Source: an uncultured Mediterraneibacter sp. (GTDB taxonomy: Bacteria; Bacillota; Clostridia; Lachnospirales; Lachnospiraceae). Taken from it: a stretch of DNA of 64,000 nt. Shown in pieces: positions 24,229-32,920 of this stretch. Location of the stretch: assembly GCA_944381935.1 (NCBI GenBank), contig CALWMN010000005.1, forward strand, positions 1 to 64,000, in the 5' to 3' direction. A model generated the notes under the pieces. It searched no databases, had not been told where the DNA came from, and saw only the letters and a list, made by a program, of their open reading frames with translations. The number at the start of each line of letters is the position of its first letter. The stretch's first letter is position 1. Made by a program: the position numbers and the translations under genes.

Positions 24229-27200
24229 TCAGCTGATCTGCCATCTGACGTGGCTCCCTTCTTCATCCCGGGTCACGATCAACTGATCCTCGATCTCCTG
24301 TTTTAACTCGGTGACATGGGAGATGATCCCGATCAGCTTTGAACTGTCCGCCATATCCTGCAGCACGCGGACAGCCTTGTCCCTGGAATTGTCATCCAGC
24401 GAGCCGAACCCTTCATCTATGAACATGACATCAAGATTTACGGATGCCGCGCTCTCCTGGATCTGGTCTGCCATCCCGAGCGCAAGGGACAATGCTGCCA
24501 TAAAGGACTCCCCTCCCGAGAGCGTCCTGACTTCCCGCTCCTTTCCGGTCACTGCCGAATATACCATCAGGTCCAGTCCTCTGTTTTTCCCCGCTCCTGC
24601 CCGGTCAAGGTCGCACATGCGCAGTTCAAACTGCCCGGCGGACATCTCATAAAACCTGCGGTTTGCCGCATGCAGAATACGCTCCAGATAGTAACGCTGT
24701 ACAAAAGTCTCGATGTCCATGCGAGAACCTGTCACCTTTCCTGCCAGGAGGTTATAGAGATTTTCAAGACGGCTGTGCTCTTCCATGACTTTGCCGCGTT
24801 CTTCCATCACAGGGCCCAGAATCCTGTATACATCTGCGTCTGCCCTGTAATATTCCTCCACTTCATTCAGTGCCTTCTGTGCAGCCTCCATTTCTCCCTC
24901 TGCCTTTCTCTTTTCCTTCTCCATCACTTCCAGGTCCGGTCTTTTCCTCCCGTTTATCGCCTCTTTTGCAGTGTGCTTCATCCGCTCTGCAGCCGCCTTC
25001 TTTTTCCGGTAATTATCCACCTTTTCCCGGAGAGTTTCTGCCTCGCTTCTGCCATATGTTTCCGTCAGATTCTTCCACTGCTCCTCTGTCATGGATTTGC
25101 CGGATATAAGCTGCTCATAATCTGCTTTCCTGCGCCCGCACTCCTCTGTCATGCGCGGGAGTTCCGACTGATAATGGCTGATCAGTGCCTGCGTGTTATC
25201 TTTTGCCGATTTTGCCTGTTGTTCTGCAGCCCTCGCGGCAGTGTAATCCCGCTCTCTCTTTTCCTTTTCTGCCTGTGCGGCCAGAAGGGCGTCTTTTGCC
25301 GCCTCCTCTGTGGGGAAGTCCCGGGAGGACTCCAGAGACTCAAGGGCAGCCCGGGCAGCCGCAAGCGCCTCCTTTTTCGCAGCAGCCTTTGCTGCCGCCT
25401 CATCCGCGGCATTTTGAAGCTTTTGCTTTTCTGCGCCCGCCTTCTGGAGGAACTCCTGTATTCGCTGGGCTGCCTCTGCGTTCTTTCGCAGAACAATTCC
25501 TTCTTCCTGCAGAGATTTCCTCCATGACAGAAGTTCAGATCTCCACCTGGACAGTTCCTCTGATTCTGCAATTTCAGGCAGGATTCCCCTTATCTTCTGA
25601 CGCAAATCTTCAAATTCCGACTCCCGGTTCTTCTCCTTTTCCTGAAGCAGGGCAAATGCTGCGTGGGAAGCCACAGCCGCGCTTTCCTGCTTATTCCGCA
25701 GGTCACTTACTTCCCTCTCCATTGCTTCAACAGAATCTCTGCCAAGATCTTCCTGCGCCGCGTCAAGCCTGCATGGGTTCGGATGCTCGAGCGAACCGCA
25801 GACCGGGCAGGGTTTGCCGGGCAGAAGATATTCTTTTGCCAGGAAACCCGCCTGAGTATTCAAAAACATCCTTCTTATATGTTCATATTCTGTATTTTTC
25901 TTCTCATAAGCCTCGCTGGCTTTTTCAAAATCACGCCGTGACTTTGCCGCAGCCTCTCTCTGCTTTTCAAGCTCCCGGAGCTGTTTCTCTGCCGCTTCCG
26001 TTTCAGCCAGGATTGCGTCTGCTTTTTCGCACTTTCTCTTCCACTGCTCCAGCAGCACATCCGACTGGCTCAGCCTCTCCGCCTGTGCCCTGCGGGATTT
26101 TTCTTCCTCCTCCAGAGCCTCCTGCCGTCTCCTGGCGTCTGCGGATGCCCGCTCGGCAGCGGCTGACGCCGCTTCTTTTCCGGCAAGCTCTTTCTGTGCG
26201 TCCCGTATCTTTTTTAAGTTAGCCAGGAATTTCTCCACCCGCTCAGATATCTTCGATAAGTTTTCTATCTCACGGTCATAGAGGCCCTTAGCTTCCTTCT
26301 CCCTTAACGCCGCGTTCACGAGAGCCTTCTCCATATCCGGGAGAAGCTGTTGCTGCCTGCCAAGATTCTCTTTTGCATCAGAAACCGTCTGCCTTGCATC
26401 CCGGTATCGCTGCCAGACCGCTCTGATTTCCCATGCATCATGGATCTGTCTGATCAGCCTGAGCGCTTCATTGATCCCGTCTTCCGCCTTTTCACATTCT
26501 TCCAATTCCATTTCTGCCCGCCCAAGCTCGCCATACCTGAGCAGCAGCTCCCTGGCAGCATTGTAGGCATCCCGTTTTTTCAGGGAATCCCGCCTTGCCT
26601 CTTCCCGTCTTTCTTCTGCCAGGCATTTCTGGCTGTCCAGCATTTTGCACAGTATTTTCAGTTTTTCCAGGAAACGCTCCATATCTGCAACGGAAAGACT
26701 TTCCGAGCGTAAGATACGGTCCTTAAGCTCCCCGAGTTCTTCAAGAAGCAGACTTTCCTCCTGTATCCTTCCCCCTTCCTGCCATGCTTCTGTATTCCCC
26801 GGTAGTTTCACATGGGCGGTTTCTGTCTGGCATATGGTGCGGATCTGTGCGATTTCCTTTAATTTTTCTTTTCTCCTTCGTGCCAGCTCGGCCACGATCT
26901 GCTCATACAGCTCTGTGTGAAACAGCTTCCGGAAGATCACCTTTTTCTCGTCTGACTTTGCCCGAAGCAGTTCCATAAACTCTCCCTGGGCAATCATTGC
27001 CACCTGCATGAACTGATTTTTCGTCAGGCCTACGATCTCTTCCAACTTACGGTCCGTCTCCTTCTTCGGGTATTCCTTCCCGTCCGGCATGGTAAGCGCC
27101 ACAGTCGCACTTTCTTCTTTTATTCCGGTTCCACGCTTAAGGGGCCTTGCATGACGCGGTGTACGGCGCACGGTATATTCTTTTTTCTTCTCTCCTGCCC

Positions 27201-27459
27201 CTTCGGCAAATCTGAGTTCTACAAACGGCTCCACGGCAAAATCCGCAAACTGGCTCTGCAGTTCTGTCCCGTCCTTCCTGTTGGCACCGGAGCTCGCCTC
27301 CCCATAGAGGGCGAATACGATAGCGTCAAATATCGTGGTCTTTCCCGAACCGGTATCCCCTGTGACCAGGAACAGGTTCTGGTTCGTCTTTTCAAAATCG
27401 ATCACTGTCTTTTTTCCATAGGAGCCGAACGCCTGTAGAGTAAGTGTCAACGGTCTCAT
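24229..27459 (-). CDS. sbcC: SbcCD nuclease ATPase subunit
   Basis: SMC-like ATPase of 1,076 residues that with SbcD cuts hairpins and protein-blocked DNA ends. The N-terminal ATPase half has TGDTGSGKTTIFDAIVFALYG; long coiled coils (about 180-540 and 580-880) flank the zinc hook CPVCG near residue 560; the C-terminal half has RTLSGGESFMAALSLALGM and DVMFIDEGFGSLD. All motifs are complete. The ATG overlaps the sbcD stop region by 4 bp. Last gene of the MFS-traX-sbcD-sbcC run. Confidence 0.97.
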   Translation of the reverse strand: MRPLTLTLQAFGSYGKKTVIDFEKTNQNLFLVTGDTGSGKTTIFDAIVFALYGEASSGANRKDGTELQSQFADFAVEPFVELRFAEGAGEKKKEYTVRRTPRHARPLKRGTGIKEESATVALTMPDGKEYPKKETDRKLEEIVGLTKNQFMQVAMIAQGEFMELLRAKSDEKKVIFRKLFHTELYEQIVAELARRRKEKLKEIAQIRTICQTETAHVKLPGNTEAWQEGGRIQEESLLLEELGELKDRILRSESLSVADMERFLEKLKILCKMLDSQKCLAEERREEARRDSLKKRDAYNAARELLLRYGELGRAEMELEECEKAEDGINEALRLIRQIHDAWEIRAVWQRYRDARQTVSDAKENLGRQQQLLPDMEKALVNAALREKEAKGLYDREIENLSKISERVEKFLANLKKIRDAQKELAGKEAASAAAERASADARRRQEALEEEEKSRRAQAERLSQSDVLLEQWKRKCEKADAILAETEAAEKQLRELEKQREAAAKSRRDFEKASEAYEKKNTEYEHIRRMFLNTQAGFLAKEYLLPGKPCPVCGSLEHPNPCRLDAAQEDLGRDSVEAMEREVSDLRNKQESAAVASHAAFALLQEKEKNRESEFEDLRQKIRGILPEIAESEELSRWRSELLSWRKSLQEEGIVLRKNAEAAQRIQEFLQKAGAEKQKLQNAADEAAAKAAAKKEALAAARAALESLESSRDFPTEEAAKDALLAAQAEKEKRERDYTAARAAEQQAKSAKDNTQALISHYQSELPRMTEECGRRKADYEQLISGKSMTEEQWKNLTETYGRSEAETLREKVDNYRKKKAAAERMKHTAKEAINGRKRPDLEVMEKEKRKAEGEMEAAQKALNEVEEYYRADADVYRILGPVMEERGKVMEEHSRLENLYNLLAGKVTGSRMDIETFVQRYYLERILHAANRRFYEMSAGQFELRMCDLDRAGAGKNRGLDLMVYSAVTGKEREVRTLSGGESFMAALSLALGMADQIQESAASVNLDVMFIDEGFGSLDDNSRDKAVRVLQDMADSSKLIGIISHVTELKQEIEDQLIVTRDEEGSHVRWQIS

Positions 27460-28610
27460 TCCTTCCCCACCTCCTGTACCGTATTGATCACATCGCGCAG
27501 AAGTTCCCTTTCTCTGTCATCAGCCGTCTTCAGAAAGGAGCAGCACAGCTCAAAGGGATCCATGCTTGTCCTCACCCTTTCCCCGCTGCTGTAATCCGCT
27601 TTCCTGACCTGCTCCCTGCGGATCTCCAGAAGATGGGGAAATGCACTTCGTATCCTGTCCTGCATATCAAGGCTATCCAGATCTGTCCGGTCCGTCAGGA
27701 TTACGGTCACGTAATCCTCGCACGCCTGCCGGAGCACTTCTTTTAGCCGCCCGCGTATGATGCGCACCTGCCGGAGCGGTTCCAGGGGCAGGACCGCAGT
27801 GCTGGCTTCCCCTTTCCTCCCCAGTTCCACCATGATGATTCCCTTCTGCTGTCCTGCCTCGCTGACGGAGCAGGCAAGCGGCGTACCGCAGTACCGGAAG
27901 ACGTCTTTTCCTGCTTTCATGGGTTTGTGGATGTGCCCCAGGGCCGCATAGTCGAACCGCTCCAGTACGTCCGCTGAAACCTCATCTATATTTCCGACCG
28001 TGCGGATCTCGGAATCCATCCGCTCCACTTCATCTGCCTTTTTTCCGGCAGGAAGATAGAACTGATGGCTTACGAGGACATTTCTCTGTGTATCATCGAT
28101 CTGCTCGCGGCCGATCAGCCGGTGCAGTGTATCATTATAGGACAGATTATTTCCGTTCGCATCCGTTCCCACCACCTGTTTCACCATAGAGGGCCTGACG
28201 AACGGAAGCAGATAGAAATTCACGCTGCCGTATTCATCCCTGAGGACGATCTTTTCGATAAACTCCTGCTCTGTCTGAGGAGGGAGGCCGATCATATGCA
28301 CGTTCTGCCTGGAAAGCACGCTGCGGAAACAGTTGATCCTGGGCCCGCTGTCATGGTTGCCGCTGATCATCATCACAGATGTGTCCGCAAGGGAAGCGGT
28401 CAGTCCGGCGATAAAACGATCGAACACTTCCACGGCTTCCGCAGAAGGCACTGCCTTATCATAAATATCCCCCGCAATCACGATGGCGTCTGGTTTCTCC
28501 CTGACGGCAAGCTCTGTAATCTGCCGTAAAATAAATTCCTGATCTTCCCTGAGATCCCGATTGATAAGCCTCAGTCCAATATGTAGATCTGAAAGATGAA
28601 AAAATTTCAT
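27456..28610 (-). CDS. sbcD: SbcCD nuclease subunit SbcD (Mre11-like)
   Basis: 384-residue calcineurin-type DNA nuclease. Metal-binding motifs are LSDLHIG, AGDIYD, SGNHDS, VSHQFY and LGHIHKP, all as expected for Mre11/SbcD. The C-terminal part (about 270-384) forms the capping domain. It is 15 bp downstream of the TraX-like gene and overlaps sbcC by 4 bp, so the two subunits are made together. Confidence 0.97.
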   Translation of the reverse strand: MKFFHLSDLHIGLRLINRDLREDQEFILRQITELAVREKPDAIVIAGDIYDKAVPSAEAVEVFDRFIAGLTASLADTSVMMISGNHDSGPRINCFRSVLSRQNVHMIGLPPQTEQEFIEKIVLRDEYGSVNFYLLPFVRPSMVKQVVGTDANGNNLSYNDTLHRLIGREQIDDTQRNVLVSHQFYLPAGKKADEVERMDSEIRTVGNIDEVSADVLERFDYAALGHIHKPMKAGKDVFRYCGTPLACSVSEAGQQKGIIMVELGRKGEASTAVLPLEPLRQVRIIRGRLKEVLRQACEDYVTVILTDRTDLDSLDMQDRIRSAFPHLLEIRREQVRKADYSSGERVRTSMDPFELCCSFLKTADDRERELLRDVINTVQEVGKE

Positions 28611-28625
28611 CCTGATTCCTCCTTC

Positions 28626-29375
28626 TTAAATAACCCCCAGTATTCTGATGATTCCCAGGATAAGCAGATGCCCCGGGTAGAACAGATAGAAAAACCATTT
28701 CGAGAATGCCCTGCCCCGCTCCATTCTTTTTCCATTATAGAGGCATACAATCACAATTCCTGCCGCCAGTATCCCAAAACTTGAAGCCGTGGCAGAAAAA
28801 ACAGCCTGTACGGTCAAAATCCCTGTATCTGTCGGAGAGATGTTAAGAATCGTGAACAGGACTGCCGCAATGATAAATGCATTTCTGACCTTTCTCTGAT
28901 CCCCGCCTGCATTTGCGAACAGCAGCGTAAACGCCGGAGCAAACAGCGCCCAGTCAGAAAACAGCGACAGTATGAAGAATCCCAGAATAAGCAGGGTCCT
29001 CACAGCCTCATTGCCCACAGATTCCCTGACGTATAAAATGCCAAAACAGAGCAAAAGCGTAAAGATCATATTAAATCCGCAGAAAGAAATGGTCTTCTCC
29101 CCGTTATACATTTCAGAAAAGGCAAGGCAGAAGGGAAGCTCTGATATCAGCGCAAATACTGCCAGCCGCTCTGCATAGCGTCTCTTTGAACGGGTGTAAT
29201 GATACCCCTCCACGAGGAAATAGCACATAACCGGGGCGGTAAAATAACCGATATCAAGTAAAACTGTGGAAAGCAGCGTCCCCGGCTCCAGGAAAACATT
29301 GGCAATATGGTTCAGCAGCATCGTAACCATGGCGATATATTTGATAATATCGCGGTTCAGCATCTTTAAGTTCAT
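28626..29375 (-). CDS. TraX-family membrane protein
   Basis: About 249 residues with seven or more hydrophobic helices and the family N-terminus IIKYIAMVTMLLNHIANVF, also YFTAPVMCYFLVEGYHYTRSKRRYAERL and the C-terminal FYLFYPGHLLILGIIR. TraX was named for F-pilin N-acetylation, but clostridial members are chromosomal, belong to the acyltransferase-3-like fold and have no known substrate. The start could also be GTG at 29381; ATG at 29375 is chosen, with GGAG 10 bp upstream. It abuts the MFS gene, so the name does not imply a conjugative element here. Confidence 0.85.
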   Translation of the reverse strand: MNLKMLNRDIIKYIAMVTMLLNHIANVFLEPGTLLSTVLLDIGYFTAPVMCYFLVEGYHYTRSKRRYAERLAVFALISELPFCLAFSEMYNGEKTISFCGFNMIFTLLLCFGILYVRESVGNEAVRTLLILGFFILSLFSDWALFAPAFTLLFANAGGDQRKVRNAFIIAAVLFTILNISPTDTGILTVQAVFSATASSFGILAAGIVIVCLYNGKRMERGRAFSKWFFYLFYPGHLLILGIIRILGVI

Positions 29376-29381
29376 CCGCAC

Positions 29382-30545
29382 TCATCTCCTTCTTTTGTCT
29401 CTTAAAACTGTCAGGTATACCACTCCTGCCAGAGGCATCGTGACTGTCAGCACCGGGTAAAACCAGCGGATATCCAATCCTCCGTACAGCGCACCGCCGG
29501 CCATCGGTCCCAGCGTCATCCCAAGGTCCATCCCGATGTAGTAAGTGCTGCTTGCCAGCCCTCTCTTTTCCCTGCCTGCCAGCAGCATTGCCCTTGCCTG
29601 GCACACCGAGCTCATGATGCCGTATCCGCCTGCCAGGAAAGCGGACGCAAGAAGCATCATCACATTGTTTTCCATAACAGCGAGCAAAAGGATCGCCGTG
29701 AGCTCACAGATACAGCCTGCCAAAAGGAATCTCCAGAAAGGCAGTTTGTCGAACAGGCTGCAAAGGCTCAAACGCAGTATGATCAGCACCACCGCATAAA
29801 CAGGAAAGAACAGGCTGACCGTGACGGGAAGCTTCCGCACGCTGGCATAGGTCACAAGAAAAGACTGTGTGGCACAGTACGGAATCGCAAACAGCATAAT
29901 GATAACCGCAATCGGGAGAACCCTCACATCCACAAGCTCCAGATGGGATTTTCCATCCGTTTCCGCGGTATGCTGCTCCTGCGGTTCCCCTTTATCGGTG
30001 ATAAAGGAAATTACAAGGAGGATTGCAAGGGAGAACACCAGGGCGATGCAAAAGGCAGTCCGGTAGCCGAACCGCTGATAGACACTGACCCCGATTGCGG
30101 GAGCCGCCGCCATGCCCAGGGCGTTCATCGTGCCGTAGAGCCCCATTCCAGAACCGATCTTCTCCTTTGGAAGCATATTGGACATCCAGGTCGACATACA
30201 TACGGAACAGCAGGCAAACCCGATGCCGTTGACGATTCTGGCAAGGACAACGACAGCTTCGCCGGGAGCCAGAATATATCCAACACAGGCAGCCGACATC
30301 AATGCCGCACCGATAAAGGAGAGCCTGTACTTGCTGATCCTATCCGCCAGATTACCTGCAACCGGTCTGCAAAACAGCGAACACAGGTTCATCAGGCCTC
30401 CCACAAACCCCATCACCGCAGCGGAAGCTCCGAGACTTTCTGTGAATCCGGTGATCAGAGGAGTCACCAGCATGGGGCTTGCCATATAGAAAAAGCTTGC
30501 GGCAAGCACCAGAATAATGTCTTTTGAGTAAAAATCACGTTTCAT
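29382..30545 (-). CDS. major facilitator superfamily transporter
   Basis: 387 residues, about 12 membrane helices. The loop 2-3 motif is GNLADRISKYR (residues about 61-71), a good match to MFS motif A, and FVGGLMNLCSLFCRPVAG precedes it. The C-terminal half carries GLASSTYYIGMDLGMTLGPMAGG, the pattern of drug/sugar exporters of the DHA1 type. The substrate cannot be read from sequence. First gene of the operon; the promoter at 30600-30628 is a perfect consensus. Confidence 0.88.
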   Translation of the reverse strand: MKRDFYSKDIILVLAASFFYMASPMLVTPLITGFTESLGASAAVMGFVGGLMNLCSLFCRPVAGNLADRISKYRLSFIGAALMSAACVGYILAPGEAVVVLARIVNGIGFACCSVCMSTWMSNMLPKEKIGSGMGLYGTMNALGMAAAPAIGVSVYQRFGYRTAFCIALVFSLAILLVISFITDKGEPQEQHTAETDGKSHLELVDVRVLPIAVIIMLFAIPYCATQSFLVTYASVRKLPVTVSLFFPVYAVVLIILRLSLCSLFDKLPFWRFLLAGCICELTAILLLAVMENNVMMLLASAFLAGGYGIMSSVCQARAMLLAGREKRGLASSTYYIGMDLGMTLGPMAGGALYGGLDIRWFYPVLTVTMPLAGVVYLTVLRDKRRR

Positions 30546-30576
30546 GGCCGATTAAAAATCATCTCTTTTCCCACTT

Positions 30577-30615
30577 AAAATAAAAAGAACACACTGGAAA
30601 TTATACAGCGTGCTC
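30577..30615 (-). terminator. second hairpin with U-run, overlapping the MFS promoter
   Basis: GAGCACGCTG pairs with CAGTGTGTTC (two G-U pairs) around a 9-nt loop, then TTTTTATTTT. The -10 of the MFS promoter lies in its loop, so RNA from that promoter lacks the full hairpin; it can only stop read-through from the ABC genes or serve as an operator in DNA. Confidence 0.65.
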
Positions 30616-30628
30616 TATTTTATGTCAA
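30600..30628 (-). promoter_or_regulatory. perfect consensus sigma-A promoter of the MFS-traX-sbcDC run
   Basis: TTGACA (30623-30628), 17-bp spacer, TATAAT (30600-30605) on the minus strand, 55 bp before the MFS start codon. Confidence 0.85.
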
Positions 30629-30658
30629 AAACGCCCGGCCTATTCCCGGGCGTTTTTT
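30627..30658 (-). terminator. terminator of the ABC-2 exporter operon
   Basis: AACGCCCGG...CCGGGCGTT hairpin with T-runs on both sides, starting 8 bp after the permease stop. Confidence 0.92.
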
Positions 30659-30665
30659 GTCAGAA

Positions 30666-31907
30666 TTACTTTTCCCGGATCTTTTTCAAAGCCGTCGTAA
30701 ATTTTACCGGGTTGCCATACATCAGTGTTCCGAACCGGAAGATCTTTGCCGCCAACACGCCTGTGCCTGCGCAGAACGTAACCAGGAGCAGGCACGACAC
30801 AATGATCTCCCAAAGTTCCACGCTTCCCATTGCAACGCGGATCAGCATACCGTTACTCGAAGTAAACGGGATGAAAGACGCCGCCCTTATCAGGATACCG
30901 TTGCTGTCATTCAGTCCGAAAATGGCGATGAAAAATGAAATGATATAGAGCATCATCACCGGCATGGAAACCTTGCTGATGTCCTCTGTCTTTGACACCA
31001 GTGCGCCCAGCATACCAAAACAGAACGCATACAGCAGATATCCCAGCATGCCAAATACCGCGAATGTGATCCACACCGGAATCGGAATATCAAACACATT
31101 GTCCAGAAGCCCGCCCCAGCTCTCGCCAAATATCTGATATGCGCCCACAGCACTTCCAAGTATCAGGACGCACTGGATCAGCCCGGCGATGGCACCGGCA
31201 AGCACTTTCCCGAAAATCAGGCTGTTGCTGTCCACACTTGTGACCAGGATCTCAATCGCCCGGTTGCTCTTTTCAGACGTCACGGAAGTTGCGATCATCT
31301 GTCCGTAGAAGATCAGAAGAAAATACTGGACCATGATCAGGATATAGGTATATGCATAATTCCCGGCACTGTCCTTGCCCAGTATCTGTGTCTCCGATTC
31401 CGGCAGGATCTGGTAGAGCGATTCCATCTCAGCCGGATCAATCCCTTCCCCTGTCAGGACCTGTGACCGGTACATTGCGGCCAATGCCTGAGAAAACGTA
31501 TCCTGCAGGGAGTCATACATGGAACGGTTCTCCACCACATAGGTATAATGAAGCAGGTCATCCACAAGAAAACCGGCATCTGCCTCTCCCTCCTCAACAG
31601 CATTCTCTGCCTGCCGTGCATCCGTACACTCTGTCCACTCAATTTTCATTCCCATAGCTGCGCTCAGTGCATCCAGATCCGGTACGCTTGCATTTTTATC
31701 AAAAAGGGCCAGTGTGTAATCCGCCTCTTCGCTCTTTTCACTTTTGGTTCCTCCAGACGATGGGCCAGTCCCCCGGTCCATAATGATTCCCGGAACCACG
31801 ATGATACCAACCGCCAATACCATCAGTACGGCTGTTGTCAGAAGGAAACCCTTATTCTTAAAATAATTGTTCAGCTCAAATTTCAATACGGTCAGAAATG
31901 TTCTCAT
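30666..31907 (-). CDS. ABC-2 type exporter permease (NatB/YhaP-like)
   Basis: 413 residues. One N-terminal helix (GFLLTTAVLMVLAVGIIVVPGI) is followed by a large outside domain (about 50-175) and five or six C-terminal helices (YTYILIMVQYFLLIFYGQMIATSVTSEKSNRAIEIL, then 225-400). The block SVTSEKSNRAIEILVTSV is the marker of the NatB/YhaP group, whose best-known member extrudes Na+. The ATG overlaps the end of the ATPase gene by 4 bp. Substrate unproven. Confidence 0.9.
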   Translation of the reverse strand: MRTFLTVLKFELNNYFKNKGFLLTTAVLMVLAVGIIVVPGIIMDRGTGPSSGGTKSEKSEEADYTLALFDKNASVPDLDALSAAMGMKIEWTECTDARQAENAVEEGEADAGFLVDDLLHYTYVVENRSMYDSLQDTFSQALAAMYRSQVLTGEGIDPAEMESLYQILPESETQILGKDSAGNYAYTYILIMVQYFLLIFYGQMIATSVTSEKSNRAIEILVTSVDSNSLIFGKVLAGAIAGLIQCVLILGSAVGAYQIFGESWGGLLDNVFDIPIPVWITFAVFGMLGYLLYAFCFGMLGALVSKTEDISKVSMPVMMLYIISFFIAIFGLNDSNGILIRAASFIPFTSSNGMLIRVAMGSVELWEIIVSCLLLVTFCAGTGVLAAKIFRFGTLMYGNPVKFTTALKKIREK

Positions 31908-32812
31908 GGCTGGTCACCTGCCTTTTCAACGAAGATTTCCGTCAGGGACGGTTCATAATTCCCAAATTCTTCCGGAATCAGCTTCCTCTCAAGCAGTTCC
32001 CTAAGGAGCCGCTCTTTTGTGCATCCCGGTTTCATCTCTGCAATTACCTGTTTTTTCCGTCTCCCGACAATTTGCAGAAGATCTCCTGCATAATCGCTCA
32101 AAAGCCGCTCCTGGTCTTCTGTACCAAGGTCAACCACCAGCCTGTTGCGGCCGTACTCCCGTTTGATCTGCCCCAGGCTGCCTGAAAGCACGATCTCTCC
32201 GCGGTTGATCAGTATAATGTCTTCGCAAAATTCTTCCACATAACTCATCTGATGGCTGGAAAAGATCACCAGCTTTCCTTCCCGGATCTGCTCCTGGATC
32301 ACATCCTTTAAGATCTGTGAGTTCACCGGGTCCAGCCCGCTGAAAGGTTCATCCAGGATCACCAGGTCCGGATCGCAGACCAGCGTCTGCGCGAGCTGCA
32401 CTTTCTGCTGATTCCCCTTTGAGAGCGTCTCAAGCTTCCTCTGTGCATACTCTTCCACCCCGAGCCTTTCCAGCCAGCGCGCGGAGTTATGTTTCGCCTC
32501 ACTACGGCTGCATCCCCGAAGCTGTGCCAGATACATCAGCTGCTCCTGTACGCCTTTTTTCGGATACAGTCCCCTCTCCTCCGGCAGATAGCCGATCCTA
32601 AAATTCTTCGGTTCAAAAGGTCTCCCATCCACGGTGATGCTCCCGGAATTTGCCCGGAAGACGTCCATGAGGATACGGATTGTCGTTGTCTTGCCTGCCC
32701 CGTTTCTGCCGAGCAGTCCGAGCGCTTTCCCGCTTTCAATGGAAAAAGAGATCCCGTGGAGCACTTCTTTCTCTCCAAAACTCTTTCTTAAGCCTTTTAC
32801 TTCTAACCTCAT
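31904..32812 (-). CDS. ABC exporter ATP-binding protein (NatA/YhaQ-like)
   Basis: 302 residues from the ATG at 32812 (AAGGA upstream). Walker A is GRNGAGKTTT, the signature LSKGNQQKVQLAQ, Walker B LVILDEPFSGLDP, followed by SSHQMSYVEEFCEDIILI. The extended C-terminal domain of about 80 residues is common in the YhaQ group. It pairs with the permease downstream. The AT-rich upstream interval contains TAGTATTAGTACA, a partly symmetric word of the kind bound by GntR/YtrA-type regulators of such exporters, but no regulator gene is adjacent. Confidence 0.93.
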   Translation of the reverse strand: MRLEVKGLRKSFGEKEVLHGISFSIESGKALGLLGRNGAGKTTTIRILMDVFRANSGSITVDGRPFEPKNFRIGYLPEERGLYPKKGVQEQLMYLAQLRGCSRSEAKHNSARWLERLGVEEYAQRKLETLSKGNQQKVQLAQTLVCDPDLVILDEPFSGLDPVNSQILKDVIQEQIREGKLVIFSSHQMSYVEEFCEDIILINRGEIVLSGSLGQIKREYGRNRLVVDLGTEDQERLLSDYAGDLLQIVGRRKKQVIAEMKPGCTKERLLRELLERKLIPEEFGNYEPSLTEIFVEKAGDQP

Positions 32813-32920
32813 ATATCCTTTTCCTTTCTCCGCCTGCAAAGTGCAAGTCGTCTATTACTGTACTAATACTATCATACAACTCAGAAAAAGGAAATAGGGG
32901 AACCGCAAAAAATCGCTCCG

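Noticed and set aside
25185..26222. 345-codon plus-strand frame opposite sbcC
   Set aside because: Low-complexity Pro/Leu/Ser-rich translation mirrors the Glu/Ala-rich coiled coil of SbcC; a composition artefact.
28626..29375. TraX gene as sign of a conjugative element
   Set aside because: No relaxase, type IV secretion or integrase genes nearby; chromosomal TraX-family genes are common in Clostridia.
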